Assembly: GCF_031143425.1 (NCBI RefSeq)
Contig: NC_090448.1
Coordinates: 333,572,177 to 333,636,176, forward strand
Length of the DNA: 64,000 nt
Direction: 5' to 3'
From: Pleurodeles waltl
Taxonomy: Eukaryota > Chordata > Amphibia > Caudata > Salamandridae
Positions 11,025 to 23,000 of this stretch are shown here, in pieces (the first letter of the stretch is position 1; the number at the start of each line of letters is the position of its first letter). The notes beneath the pieces were generated by a model, which ran no database searches, was not told where the DNA came from, and was given only the letters and a program-made list of their open reading frames with translations. The position numbers were made by a program, and so were the translations under genes.

Positions 11025-13584
11025 TGTAGGAAAATGGCTCTCTGTTGCAGTTACCCCCCCACCTTTTGCCTGATATTGATACTAACTTGAATGAGAAGTG
11101 TGCTGAGAACCTGCTAACCAGGCCCCAGCACCAGTGTTCTTTCACTAAAAATGTACCATTGTTTCCACAATTGGCACATCCCTGGCACACAGTTAAGTTC
11201 CTTGTAAAAGGTACCAGTGGTACCAAGGGCCCTGTGACCAGGGAAGGTCCCTAAGGACTTCAGCATGTGTTGTGCCACCCTAAGGGACCCCTCACCTAAC
11301 ACATGCACACTGCCATTGCAGATTGTGTGTATTAGTGGGGATAAAAAGGCAAAATCGACATGGCATCCCCCTCAAGATGCCATGCACACAAAATACTGCC
11401 TGTGGCATAGGTAAGTCACCCCTCTAGCAGGCCTTACAGCCCTAAGGCAGGGTGCACTATACCCCAGGTGAGGGCATAGCTGCATGAGCAATATGCCCCT
11501 ACAGTGTCTTAAGTCCATTCTCAGACATTGTAAGTACAGTGTGGCCATATTAAGTACATGGTCTGGGAGTTTGTCAAAACGAACTCCACAGCTCCATAAT
11601 GGCTATACAGAATACTGGGAAGTTTGGTATCAAACTTCTCTGAACAACAAACCCACACTGATGCCAGTGCCGGAATTATTAAAAAATGCACACAGAGGTC
11701 CCCCCTGTATTTTACCCAATCCTTCAGTGCAGGACTGACTGATCTGTGCCAGCTTGCCACTGAGACAAGTTTCTGACCCCCCTGGGGTGAGAGCCTTTGT
11801 GCTCTCTGAGGCCAGAAACAAAGCCTGCACTGGGTGGAGGTGCTTAACACCTCCCCCCTGCAGGAACTGTAACACCTAGCAGTGAGCCTCAAAGGCTCAG
11901 GCTTCGTGTTACAATGCCCCAGGGCACCCCAGCTAGTGGAGATGCCAGCCCCCTGGACACAGCCCCCACGTTTGGTGGCAAGTCCAGAGGAGATCATGAG
12001 AAAAACAAGGAGGAGTCACCTACCAGTCAGGACAGCCCCTAAGGTGCTCCGAGCTGAGGTGACCCCTGCCTTTAGAAATCCTCCATCTTGGTTTTGGAGG
12101 ACTCCCTCAGTAGGAATAGGGATGTGCCCCCCTCCCCTCAGGGAGGAGGCACAAGGAGGGTGTAGCCAACCTCTAGGACAGTAGCCATTGGCTACTGGCC
12201 CCAGACCTAAACACAGCCCTAAATTCAGTATTTAGGGGCGACCCTGAACCCAGGAAATTAGATTCCTGCAACCTGTAGAAAGAAGGACTGCTGAGCTGAA
12301 AGCCCTACAGATGACGGAGACACCAACTGACTTGGCTCCAGCCCTACCGGACTGTCTCCAGACTCAAAGAACCTGCACAGTGATGCATCCGACGGGACCA
12401 GCGACCTCTGAGGACTCAGAGGACTGCCCTACACCTAAAGGACCAAGAAACTCCAGAGAACAGCGGCACTGTTCAGAAACTGCAACAACTTTGCAACTGT
12501 GGAACAACTTTTAAAGAGACTCTCACTTCCCGCCAGAAGTGTGAGTCTTCACACTCTGCACCCGACGCCCCGGCCCGAGTCCAGGATAACCAACACTGCA
12601 GAGAGGACTCCCAGGCTACTCCAACGACGTGGACACCCTGAGTCGACCTCCCTGCACCCCCACAGCAACACCTGCATAGAATATCCAGAGGCTCCTCTGA
12701 CCGTGACTGCCTGGTAACAGAGGAACCAGACGCCTGGACCAAGCACTGCACCTGCAGCCCCCAGGACCGAAAGGAACCACCTACCAGTGCAGGAGTGACA
12801 AGCAGATGGCCCTCACCTTAGCCCAGTCGGTGGCTGGCCTGAGAAGCCCCCCTGTGCCATGCCTGCATCGACCTAAAGTGACCCCCGGGTCCCTCTATTG
12901 CTTTCAATAGCAAACCCGACGCCTACTTTACCTACTGCACCCGGCTGAACTGTGTCGCTGAGGGTGTGTTTTGTGGGCTTATGTGTCTTCCCTCCCCCTC
13001 AGAGCTCTACAAACCCCTGTGGTCTGCTCCCTGAGGATGCAGGTACTTACCTGTAAGCAGACTGGGACCGCCTATGTGTTTTGGGCTCTCCTTTGACCTC
13101 TGCACCTGACTGGCCCTGTGTTGCTGGTGCTGTGGCTTTGGGGTTGCCTTGAACCCCCAACGGTGGGCTGCCTATGCCCAGGAGACTGACTGTGTAAGTG
13201 CTTTACTTACCTGAGAAGCCTAACCAAACTTACCTCCCCCAGAAACTGTTGATTTTTGCACTGTCCACTTTTAAAATAGCTTATTGTCATTTTAACCAAA
13301 ACCGTTTATTCCACTGTTTTAAATCAAAGTTCTATACTTACCTGTGTGAAGTACCTTGCATTTTATTTACTTACCTAAATTCTTGTGGTTCAAAATAAAA
13401 TTAAGAAAATATATTTTTCTATATAAAAACCTATTGGCCTGGAGTAAGTCTTTGAGTGTGCGTTCCTCATTTATTGCCTGTGTGTGTACAACAAATGCTT
13501 AACACTACCCTCTGATAAGCCTACTGCTTGACCACACTACCACAAAATAGAGCATTGGTATTATCTAATTTTGCTACTATCAAC

Positions 13585-13592
13585 CTCTAAGG
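13585..13592. repeat. 8-bp target-site duplication CTCTAAGG, left
   Basis: CTCTAAGG directly precedes the hAT terminus and recurs exactly at 14731-14738. Confidence 0.85.
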
Positions 13593-14730
13593 CAGTGTTT
13601 CCCAACCTTTAGACTCCCGAGGACCCCCACTCAATCACTACTGGAATCCGGGGACCCCCAAGAAATTTGCATGATTTAAATTTCAAACATTAAAACAGTA
13701 ATTCGCAAAAAATACACAAACAAGTACATGCCAAGCAAATACTGAAATTAGTAAACATATCCTTATTTTATATTGGAAAAAATTGCAAAAATTGGAAAAC
13801 TTTAATGGGAAAGTTGGTGCTGCATCTTGGCGACTAACTTTTCAATGATTGGCTTTATTTAGGAAAGCTGAATCCTCAAGTCACATTCTACATTTCCCAA
13901 GCGATTTTGGTTTTCATTTTTTAGATCCATAAACTTTTCAATTTAATGTGTGATGGACAAAGGAAGTAAATCCATAAAGGCCTCATCTCTCCATAGTCTC
14001 TCTGTCACCTGTATTTAATTTGATTTATAGCACCTCTCATACCAGTGCAGGGTGTCAAAACACTTTACAGGGGACTACAAGGTGTAGGATTCACCTCATC
14101 CATACTTGTAGGCATTTTCTAAGAGCGCTTGGTCTGGAGAAACACAAACTCAGGATTCAGAACATAACACAATGGCTAGCCTTGACTTTAATAATAGCAT
14201 ACTTCTATGCAAGCAAACCTTTTTTTTAGCAGTAATGAAAGAATTGGAAAAAAATATAATTTTCTGATTTGTTCCATGTAGTTCTTTGTTGGCAGTTCAT
14301 AACTCACTGAGCTAGATTATGATTGTGACTTATGAACTGCACAATAACAAAACAATCTCTGTGACAAAAGCGGTAACCCACTGTGCAATGCACATGTGGT
14401 TCATTGCATGATACATGTTCTTTGCATTTGGCATATTAACCATCTGCACTATCTCCAATGAGTCAAATCTGCCAATAGACTAACTCCCATCTCTCCAGCA
14501 GGTACATTAATCACCAGAGTTGACACTTTTATTTTTGTCCGAAAATTACACTGAACTTTGCAGTGCTTTTAAAGCTGTCTCACAAATGAATAACCAGATA
14601 AAAAAGCACGCACATTTTTCTGCAGAGGGCCAGCTGGAGAAGTGCCTTCATGCCGGTCCAGACCTGCGGACCCCCTGGGAATGTGTCACGGACCCCTGGG
14701 TGTCCGCAGACCACAGGTTGGGAAACGCTG
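13593..14730. mobile_element. Non-autonomous hAT transposon nested in copy D
   Basis: Terminal inverted repeats CAGTGTTTCCCAACC (left) and CAGCGTTTCCCAACC (reverse complement of the right end) differ by one base and are flanked by a perfect 8-bp duplication, the hAT hallmark. Subterminal GGACCCCC-type motifs occur at both ends. The 1138-bp interior is AT-rich with no transposase-like frame, so it depended on an autonomous hAT elsewhere. It is the youngest layer here: it lies in copy D, which lies in the L1. Confidence 0.9.
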
Positions 14731-14738
14731 CTCTAAGG
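14731..14738. repeat. 8-bp target-site duplication CTCTAAGG, right
   Basis: Exact match to 13585-13592. Confidence 0.85.
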
Positions 14739-14806
14739 GGTACCCTTGGACTCTGTGCACACTATCTCTCACTTTGAGATAGTATATACAGAGCCAGCTT
14801 CCTACA

Positions 14807-14811
14807 CATTG
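14807..14811. repeat. Target-site duplication CATTG, right
   Basis: Exact match to 11020-11024. L1 sequence resumes immediately after. Confidence 0.8.
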
Positions 14812-16265
14812 CTAATATGTGGGGCCCCAATAATGAAACTGTACATTTTAAGAACTCCACCAGTATGCCGTTGGGGGCCGCCGCTTTCCCGGATTGCATG
14901 TGCCTAACCGCTTTGGTGACTTCCTTCAGGGAAATGTCCTACTTGACGTAGGTCCTATCATCTTCACATAGATATGGGTGAGGCAAATCCGCCAGGAATG
15001 CCGCAGTGTCCCCTCTCTGAAGCAGAACTTCATTCGCTGTATGGGTCCTGGTGATATTGAACAAATCCCTCTACGATCTTTCCATCCATCGACATGCATG
15101 AGCAGTCAGGCTCCTCCAGCTCAGTTATCCATCTACTAGTGGGCTCTGTCCTGTTGAGCCACGCCAGCAGGCCACCTGCTTTGTCTCCCACCTCAAACAG
15201 CTTTTGTTGTATCACTAGGAACGGTTATTTTGCCAGGTAGTGTGAAGGATCATGGTATTCTTTGGTGAGGGCTCCCAGGCGATCCAAAATAGTTTGAGTT
15301 TTATCTTTCTCATACACCTCCTCTGCCACTTGGACTTTCCTCTCAAGTGTTATAAGACCCTCCTCCCTGCGTCTTTTGTGTAATGGTGTTTTGAGCCCTG
15401 TCACACAGCACTGTCTTGTAGGCCTCCCAGACCACTCCAGGTGAGTCTACTGTGCTGACTTTTTCGTCAAAGTAGAAAGAAGATTATCTATGAATTTCCG
15501 ATAAAACATCTTTCAGTTGTAAACCCCAATAGTCAGTCTACTGGTGTTTCCCACACCACGACGCCTGTAACCTGTGTGACCCACAGTGGAGCATAGTCTA
15601 GGGGCATGTACTCAGCCTCCATTGCAGCTGGGCATCCCATCCCTGGTTAGTGGATGTCTGGCCCACCACACATCTAGAAGCGCCAGGGCTGAAGTGAATG
15701 GAGACAGGGGAGTGTGTGTGAGGGTCTTGAACTAGACCTGTTGAGCGTATTGTCCGTGACTGCTTTGAAGTCTTCCCCAAAGATATGAATGTGGGCTGTT
15801 GTTCCTAGCAATATTCCACTAGTACTAGTTGTGCTAGTACTAGTTGAGCTAGTACTAGTTGATGGAGGTCGGGTAGGACATACACTCTCAGTAAAAGCAG
15901 TGATTAAGTATCTCCAGAGCACAATTCTTCTTTGTATCTGTCCTGTGGGTCCCACAGCTTCCTGTCCACCTGGAATGGGGAGTCTTCCTAGCCAAGATCA
16001 TGGCACATCTTGATCCTCTACCATACCCTGTGTGTGTGAGCACAGTATATTGCCATCTATATAGGCGGCAGCAACTGTGTCCTCCTGAGTGTCTCTTGGA
16101 GAAGCACCAAATGTGGTGCTTGTCTTCAGACCTAATGTGTGACCAGCCCCTCTTGACCTTATTTAACAGCCCATTTACTTTCCAGGTCATTAATGTAAGG
16201 CAGTCTTTGTCATCTCCCACGGACTGTCATGGGGTGTCAACTGTCTAACATTGTAATTTGCCTCT
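14812..16265 (-). pseudogene. L1 ORF2 N-terminal half: APE endonuclease and start of RT
   Basis: The minus-strand frame at 16220-15888 begins near MGDDKDCLTLMTWKVNGLLN, the L1 APE opening 'l.i.twNvnGl'. It continues with HTGYGRGSR, the usual 'y.s.y..grrG' region. At about 15800-15740 a decayed GEDFKAVTDNTLNRSSSRP matches the catalytic 'GGDFNavld..lDRs' block, with both G and N altered. Nearer 15215-14830 come GDKAGGLLAWL and ISLKEVTKAVRHMQSGKAA, the pre-RT and first RT motifs ('sleEi..ai..l..gKspGpDg'). Stops and frameshifts make it non-functional. Confidence 0.8.
15818..15861. repeat. Three-copy palindromic 15-bp tandem repeat
   Basis: The self-complementary core CTAGTACTAG is repeated three times with TTGTG/TTGAG spacers inside the L1 APE remnant. 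It is a local expansion that interrupts the coding sequence. Confidence 0.7.
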
Positions 16266-16559
16266 CATTTCCAAGGACTCCTTTGGGGATACCATTTGGA
16301 ATCTCACACCCAGCAATGTCAGGACTGCGTTACCGGTGGTGTGAACAAGAGACAAAGATAAACTTTGCCAACTATTGGACCTTCTACGTATCCCACTTCA
16401 AACTCTCCGCACCCCACACTTCTGAAGCGGAAGTATCTGTCACCTTGTAACTCATCATTTCCCACATTACTCCGACAAACAATAACAATATAAAGGTAGG
16501 CCACTGACCAGATTGCCACCCCACACCATTGTAAAAAATTGACTTCCCTGTAGCGCCCC

Positions 16560-17700
16560 TCAATGTTGCATGTTTTACGCGTCGGTAGTCGTGGGGTCCA
16601 AGCCGATACATGCTCCACCTGTCTATTCCTGCCTTCTCCTTTGCACATATAGCCCGCAGGGGAGAAGAAAAGCATGCCTCTGCAGCGACTGCACTGCCCC
16701 TCCGGGCTCCACCTCTGGCTGTCCTTGGTGTACTCTCTTGCCTTTTCAGTAATCAGGCCTGTTGTGCCTGGATAATCTTCCTCTGTCTGCGCATTCTCTT
16801 CCTGGCTGTCTGCGACAGAACCAAGAACCTCTCTCCAGGAGTCTGTTACCATGGAACGACTGTCTGATACTCTGTCTTTTAGGAGCGTCTCTCCTCAACC
16901 AATCTCCAGGCATCCTCTAGGGTGTCAAAAAACAAAGTATCCCCTTGGAATAGGACTCATTCTTGCTGGGTATGTGAGCATATATTAAATTGGCATCGTT
17001 CTGAGCTTAGTGTTCACTGCCTAAACGTTTGCCTTTGTACGTGTACACATTGTTTATGATCCAGAAAGTTCATCGCCCAGCTGTACTCAAAGTGCCCCAT
17101 TTGCTTGGTGCGGGCAGTGGCCAAAATCATGTCCCTATGTGTGTAATTAAGGAGTTGGAGAATCACTGGGCTGGGAGGAAGTCGCTGGACAAACGACCTG
17201 TGTGCTCTCGCTATAACAAAGCAAGGGGTGCAGCCGGTCCTCCGGTACCTAGGAGTGGAACCACCTAGAAAAGAACTGTCCTGGGTGCCCCCCCCTCTGA
17301 AGCCTTGGGACTCCTACCAGATGCAGGTTATTAAACCTCGATCTGCCTTCCATGTCCTCCACTCATTTTTGAAGCTGGAGGGCTAACTCCCAGAGTCCAG
17401 TAAAACCAGTCCTCAGGGCCCTGAGAGCATGTTCTCTGGATAAGACCTTCACCTCCACCACCGTCATGCTCTTCTCCACCTTCCGTAGACACCTCGACTC
17501 TCACTCTGTCTAACTGGCTCTTCAAGGCTTCTTGGGGCTCATTAATGGCCTGCAGTATCACTGCGGCTGCTTCCCCACCTGCTCGGGAAGGTCCCCCTTG
17601 GCACCTACAGTCTCAGTTGCACCCTTCAGTGGGGCAGGTTTAATGTATTTGTCCATGGCCCTCTTTTGAGCCCTTGCTGCCCCTCCCTTAATCATCTTAA
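16560..17700 (-). pseudogene. L1 ORF1 (nucleic-acid-binding protein) remnant
   Basis: On the minus strand, ALKSQLDRVRVEV (about 17530-17490) fits the ORF1p coiled coil. EDMEGRSRFNN (about 17360-17330) is the typical junction into the RRM. FFDTLEDAWRLVEERRS (about 16930-16880) is the C-terminal domain. The blocks are in order but in different frames with several stops. ORF1p trimerises and binds L1 RNA. This copy cannot encode it. The N-terminus and exact ends are not resolved. Confidence 0.7.
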
Positions 17701-18270
17701 AGGCCCGGTGAGGGGAAAGAGGGATGACAGCAGCTAATACACAGCTGTTCTTTATTTACAACAGTTAGCTTGTTGCTGTGGTGATCCTCCGACTGCTAGG
17801 AACATGTAACATGGAGCACAACAGTTAAGCACCACCTCCCATCAAGGAAGGGCCATGTAGGATAATTTGCTCAAAGACTTACACTGGCACCCTCAATGCC
17901 AGGCCAATATCTCTCTCAATTCAGAATGTTCACTGTCATTTGCAAAGCCGTTATCATTCCTCTCTTCTTTAGAAGTAGCTTTGACGAGGAGGCTGGGTTA
18001 CTCACTACGCCCACTCCCAACCCATGAGGCTTAGGCACTCTGAAGTCCAAGCACCACAGCAACACCATGTGGGGGAAGCGGTGGGGGGGCACAGACTCCC
18101 CTCTCCGGCCTGCCCCATTCTCCTCACAGTTTCCCTTATTAGCTGCATCTGGTCCGCCTCAACTCCCCTGGCCCAGGAGTTTCATGTGCAGCCACCAGGA
18201 TGCAGTGGTGTTGCCTGGTTGCCAGGCCCCTTGTTTACTAGTTGGGGCTCGGCCATGTTGCATGCAGGAT
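17701..18270 (-). other. Probable L1 5' UTR
   Basis: This GC-richer stretch lies directly upstream of ORF1 on the minus strand and has no ORF of interest. It is assigned as 5' UTR by position only, and its outer end is a guess. Confidence 0.35.
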
Positions 18271-18939
18271 TCCCTAGGTGAATGCTTCACCCATTCACCC
18301 ACGCCCCCACCCTCCCACTTCCCCCTGTCCGTCCCTTCTCCCTTCCACATGAGAAACACAAGCGGACGGCCACTGGTATCCTCAATACCAGTGAACCAGT
18401 CCATTTTGAAATGGTTTTGCATTGCAGTATTCGTGCCATCAGGAGCTCCGATATCATGATAGATTGTTTCTCAAAAGACTCTACACCGTTTTTTTAAAAA
18501 CATTTTTTTGGCTTAACTTATTTCATAAGCTGATGGCTGAGGGTTTAAGTTTAGTGGGGGTGAATAACTTTTGCTCCATCGTTGTTCCCTATTGCCACCC
18601 TTGACTCGTGTGTGGTTTTCTCTTTATCAAGAGAGGTGTTTATTATTATGAACAATACTTATGTGTACATTGTTTTAGGGTGATTGTTCAGAATAGGATA
18701 GAGGTTATATGAAATGCAAGTGCAGAGATCTCAAATGTCTGCTCTTTTATGACCTCTTCACTTAACAGTTCTGTTAATGGGGCAAGCTCCAAGCAGTTGC
18801 AGGCTTTTGTTTTTTCATGAGCTGTCCTGGTTGACTTGCTTGATCTAAGGGTTGTCCTTCCTGTTATTAGCTACTCCGTGATGTGTTTTGTTTTTTGTGT
18901 TCTTATTTCTTTGCTTGTACATCAGTTCACCCCTCCTGT
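18271..18939. other. Unassigned sequence between L1 and DIRS
   Basis: It is mostly AT-rich with a pyrimidine-rich stretch near 18290-18345. No gene, repeat terminus or RNA gene was recognised. Confidence 0.4.
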
Positions 18940-19739
18940 TGGATACTTTAATCACAGATTCCTCACCTTTAGAATATTCCTTGGGCAGCAGACTAGATTG
19001 GGAAACTTTTCATTGGAGTGCTCCCTTGTGCCACTAGGTGGTGCCAAGTCACTCCACCTAAACTTCATTCCACCCCGGATGTGATGGAGCGGAGTCGCAT
19101 ATAAGTGCCACTTCTGTGCACCAACATCAGTTCCTTTCTTTTTGCGCATTTGAGTGCGGATCTCAAGCTCCGCACCCATTTTCTTGGGTCTTTTGACCAC
19201 TCCCAAAACAAAACCCAGCATGTAGGGAAACAATGTCCCTTCTTAAAACTACAGGATTCAAACCATGCTTTAGCTACAGTAACAGATGTCAGTTGTAGAC
19301 CCACACAAGGTATTTTTGCTATTTGGGCTTGTGGCACAACTCCAAGTCTGATACGTGGGTCCTCTCCCACTCCTGTGGCTGTCCCCAGCCCTTTCCGTCA
19401 CTCTATCAAAATAGAAGTCGCTAGGGTGTAAAGGTGCCAATCCTTCTTGCTCCTGATCTCTGATTGAGGAGCCAACTCCACAGTTAATCCTGATGTGCCA
19501 GAGTTTCTTGGGTAATTAGCGATGCAACAGTAGGTCAAGGCCTTTAAGGAGGCCATGCTGCATATGTTTTGCAGTCTTCTGGCTCCCTCTGGCATGTCTT
19601 TGGGCCCCAAGAATCCACAGGGTCCCGTCAGTTGAACTGCTGCCGGAGAATCTATCCTCAGCGCTGTCTGAGCCCCTTTGGTCTATCACTGGGTCATCAC
19701 TGGTTCTAGTGCCGACTTTCACCCCGGCTTCGAAACCTG

Positions 19740-20480
19740 CATCGCTCCTATGTTCATCGAAACCTGTTCTGACAATGTGGAGGAGAATCCGGTACTGAAT
19801 CCCTTGTCTGAGCCAGAACTGGCAGCAGCTCAACCCTGACCACGGTTGACTGCTGAATCTGGTAGTGTTCTCCGGCCCCCATGCAATCTGAGCCTGATCT
19901 ATGCTTTCACTACCACAGAGGCACCCTCAGAGGTTGTGTGGTCTTTTTGGCTTTAACTCTGACCAGTGCCTGCCACCATCCAAAGATGCCAATTGTGTGG
20001 ATAGGGATGATTTACCTTCCCTATTATGTTTAAGAGAGTCTTTACATGTACTTAGAAGAGGTCAGTGGACTTTATACTTCTCCTAATACAGTGTTGGTTT
20101 CGCCTCCTGAGCCCTCAACAGAACAGAATGCTTCCTCTGTGGTAGTAATTACAGGCAGCTGAGTTCCTGGACGTACAACTGCCTTCAATTGAAGTTTAGG
20201 CAAATGTCTATGCAAAGGTTTTGCAACCTGGGCCAGCCTCATCTGAGTCTTTGCTTCCATTCAGCGAAGCCCTTACTGATACCTTACTGGGCACTTGGTG
20301 CAAGCCCTGTTTTTGCCCGTCAGTGAGTAGGCAGATGGCCTGGTGCCACAGACTGGCTCCTCATGACCCTGATTTACACAGCACCCTACTTCAAAGCGTC
20401 TGGTGGTCCAGGCTTCCACCCACAAGGTGAACTCCAATTCATTCCCTACTACCTCCACCCGGACAGGGAGTCAAAGAGGT
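19740..20480 (+). pseudogene. DIRS gag-like ORF1 remnant
   Basis: The frame near 20221-20430 contains LLPFSEALTDTLLGTWCKPC followed by RHRLAPHDP-like sequence. The same order (PLLPFNEAL..., then FLTQHPTPESLVVQAS) is seen at 33900-34110 and 60170-60210 in other DIRS copies of this window, so it is the shared ORF1/gag-like protein. Function in this family is presumed structural or RNA-binding. Multiple stops. Confidence 0.6.
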
Positions 20481-21299
20481 TTGAAGCATTTGGAGAACAA
20501 ATGAACAAATGTTCTCTTCGGTTAGCCTAGCATTGAGGTCAGTTAATGCGGTTTGTTTATTGGGCCAGTATAAACATGCCCTCTCGGACGTGAACAGCAA
20601 GATCCCGCTAGTGGTCCTGGGACAACTTAGGGCCTCCTTGGCTCAGACTATTCAAGGTGGTTAAGATGCATCCAAATACGTGATTAGTCCTAGCCTTGAA
20701 ACTTAAGATTGCCTGGGTGAGCTGCTGTCACCAGTGTGGTTCTCTGTTGACGTGCGTGAATGCGATCCAGTGGTTTCTCAAGAGATGTAAAGGCCTCCCT
20801 TATGGATGTGCCTTTCAATGGCTGAAGTCTACTTGGCAAAAAAAACAGATTCCTCTTCAGAACATGTTGATGACCGTAGGGCTATGGCAAACTGTCTGGG
20901 TCTTTCGACCCCTGTCAGACAGTTTGCTCACAAATTCAAGAAATTCTGCAGCTACTCCAGGGTGTTGGCGTATAGGCAATGCCAGTCTCTCCAGGCCCTG
21001 CTGCAGTTACCCCAGTTATTTCTTACTTTGTGGCCGGGGACAAGGATCTGGCAGGCAATGTACAGGTCACCATGGGTATCAGTATTTCCAGCCCCCCTCC
21101 CTGTAGCAACACCCTCCAAGTCTTTTTAACTTGCCATAAGTGGCGTACACCCACCCTGTGAGAGAAATTATCTAGCACTTTCTTCCAGATTGGCGATTCA
21201 TCGCATCTAACCAAAGGGCCATCCAATCGTTCAGCATGTACGTACCCTGCCCTTTCTTTCTGCCCCACAGCACCTTTCTCTCACACAAGACTGCCTCTC

Positions 21300-21660
21300 G
21301 GAGGAGCACTTTTACATTCTATGCAAGCGGTGCAAGCTTTAATCTCCAAAGGAGACATTGAGAGGGGTCCGGAAATGGGGAAGGGTTGTTACTCTTGCTG
21401 TTTACTCGTGCTGAAGAAGGATGGAGGGTTTCAGTCTATCTTAGATCCTCGTCCTCTGAATGTCATCCTATGGAAGGACAAATTCAAAATGTTTACACTG
21501 GGCCAGGTTTTGTCTGCCCTGTCTCCATGCGACTGGATGGTGGCATTGAGGTTATCGATCAGTGAGCCAAAGTCATACCTAACTCCTTCCTAGATGGTTC
21601 CTTTTCTAGGGCTGTCTTGGAGACACTGCAGTTCAGGTCCTCCCATCCTTTGCCACGAGT
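21300..21660 (+). pseudogene. DIRS reverse transcriptase remnant, truncated
   Basis: A 91-codon frame (21321-21593) reads LISKGDIERGP, then CYSCCLLVLKKDGGFQSILD, FKMFTLGQVLSALS and DWMVAL. This is the N-terminal DIRS RT block (lekgaIe.Vp...GfYS.yFlVpKKdGG.RpILDLr..N). The catalytic aspartate motifs downstream are absent: soon after, the sequence jumps to the QWLDLF region that follows RNase H in DIRS-3. Confidence 0.7.
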
Positions 21661-22779
21661 CCAGGACATTCAAACTATGATCCCTGGTAGATCATGAAGG
21701 GTGTTTGCATTCTGAAGTGGCACAGGGTATCTTCTGACAGTGAGGGAAACAGTGGCTAGATCTTTTCAGCCACTGCTGAGAATGCAGATTGTCAAAACAT
21801 TTGCCCATTGGTGTCTCTGCAAAAACTCTTTCTAGAAGACACATTGTAGATGGAGTGGAGCATGAGTCATGTGTGCCTTCGAGACCTGCCTCCTGTCCTG
21901 AGTTCAAAAGATCAGGTACAACAGGCACAAGTCATCTTCATGGCTCCAGAATTCCTCAGAGAGTGTGGTAGCCAGAACTTCTTGACATGAGTTCCTGTCA
22001 CCTGATCAGCATGCAACCTTGGGAGCAACTTCTGTCTCAATAACAGGACAAGTTCTGCACATTCTGCACCTCCCTGCGTGGAGATTGACTGGGGGCAGTT
22101 GATTGCATTTCACCTACCACCTACGATTGTGGGTATCATCCTTGCTGCCAGGTGTCCATCCACAAAGTCCATTTATTTTGAGCACTGAGGCCAATTTGTG
22201 GCCTGCTGTGCAATCTGCAAGACAAACCTTTTACAAGCCAAAGTATTGGATGTTTTATTGTTTGGTTTGTCTTTAGCCTAGTAGGGCCTTGAGGCAGGCA
22301 CTATTAAAGGTTGTCAGCCCTTTCTAACTTTTTGCATTTGCTAGACCAACCGTCCTACCTGCTGTGATGCAGTTTATTAAATGTTTGACATATGTTGCCT
22401 CCGAAACCGTTTGTGATGCCCCAGTAGGACCTTACCTTGATCTTGCCATTTCTTATGTGTTCTCCCTTCGAGCTGATGCACTGCAGTTTGTTGCATCTTC
22501 TGAGTGTAAAGACTGTCTTCCTTATTTCAATCACTTCAGCTCGTCACATGAGTGAACTCCAGGCTTTATAGGTACAACCACCCTACACCACCTTTTTTTC
22601 TGCATAAACTGGTGCTGAGGACTCTGCTTTAGTGCCCTCATAGCAAATGTTATGACTTCTTTCCATGTTAAGCAATCCATCACTTTTCCAATCTTCTGTG
22701 TCCCGCCTCATCCATCTAAAGTGGAGGAAAAGCTGCATTGGTTGGCCCTCAAATAACTTAAAGGTTTTAGATTGATTGT

Positions 22780-23000
22780 ACCAATGACCATTGGGTCGAC
22801 GATAAGCTTTGTGTGTGGTTCTCTAGAGTGAAGAAAGGAAAGGCTGTGCAGAAGAGAACCCTTTGAGGTAGACAGTCCTCTGCATTAAGATTTGCTACAT
22901 AATGGCCAACAAGCAGCCTCCAGAAGATCTGAGAGCCCGTTCTTCAAAGGGTGTTGCCATTACTTTGACATGCAGAATCTCTGTCTTTGATCTCTTTAGA
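22780..23000 (+). pseudogene. DIRS tyrosine recombinase C-terminal remnant
   Basis: It includes VDDKLCVW..RVKKGKAVQKRTL, directly comparable with VDDKLLVGYVGVKKGKAVQK at 62247-62320 in DIRS-6, followed by a decayed counterpart of the RAHSTRA (HxxR) region. Frameshifted and not functional. Confidence 0.6.

Larger units (their letters stand above)
11025..14806 (+). mobile_element. TG...CA family element inserted in the L1 (copy D)
   Basis: This is the best-preserved copy. It starts TGTAGGAAAATGG at 11025, ends AGCTTCCTACA at 14806, and has perfect 5-bp flanking repeats CATTG. Without the internal hAT insertion (13593-14738 including one duplication) it is about 2.6 kb. No ORF looks like gag, protease, RT or integrase. 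Near the 3' end are AATAAA (about 13394) and CTATATAAAAACC (about 13420), then a 'GTACAACAAATGCTTA' motif shared by all copies. These could be LTR-type polyadenylation and TATA signals, but that is inference. Orientation (+) is defined by the TGTAGGAAA end being on the left. Confidence 0.75.
826..18270 (-). mobile_element. L1-like LINE, near full length but split by three large insertions
   Basis: Reading the minus strand from high to low coordinates gives the L1 order: 5' UTR, ORF1 (coiled coil, RRM/C-terminal domain), ORF2 with APE endonuclease, RT start, late ORF2, and a short 3' UTR with AATAAA near 865. The pieces are at 18270-14812, 11019-10705, 6045-5809 and 1877-826. Removing the insertions leaves about 5 kb, against about 6-6.5 kb for a full vertebrate L1. 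The shortfall matches a missing RT core between the pieces at 10705 and 6045. All reading frames are broken, so this is an old inactive copy. The 5' limit is approximate and no target-site duplication was identified. Confidence 0.8.
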
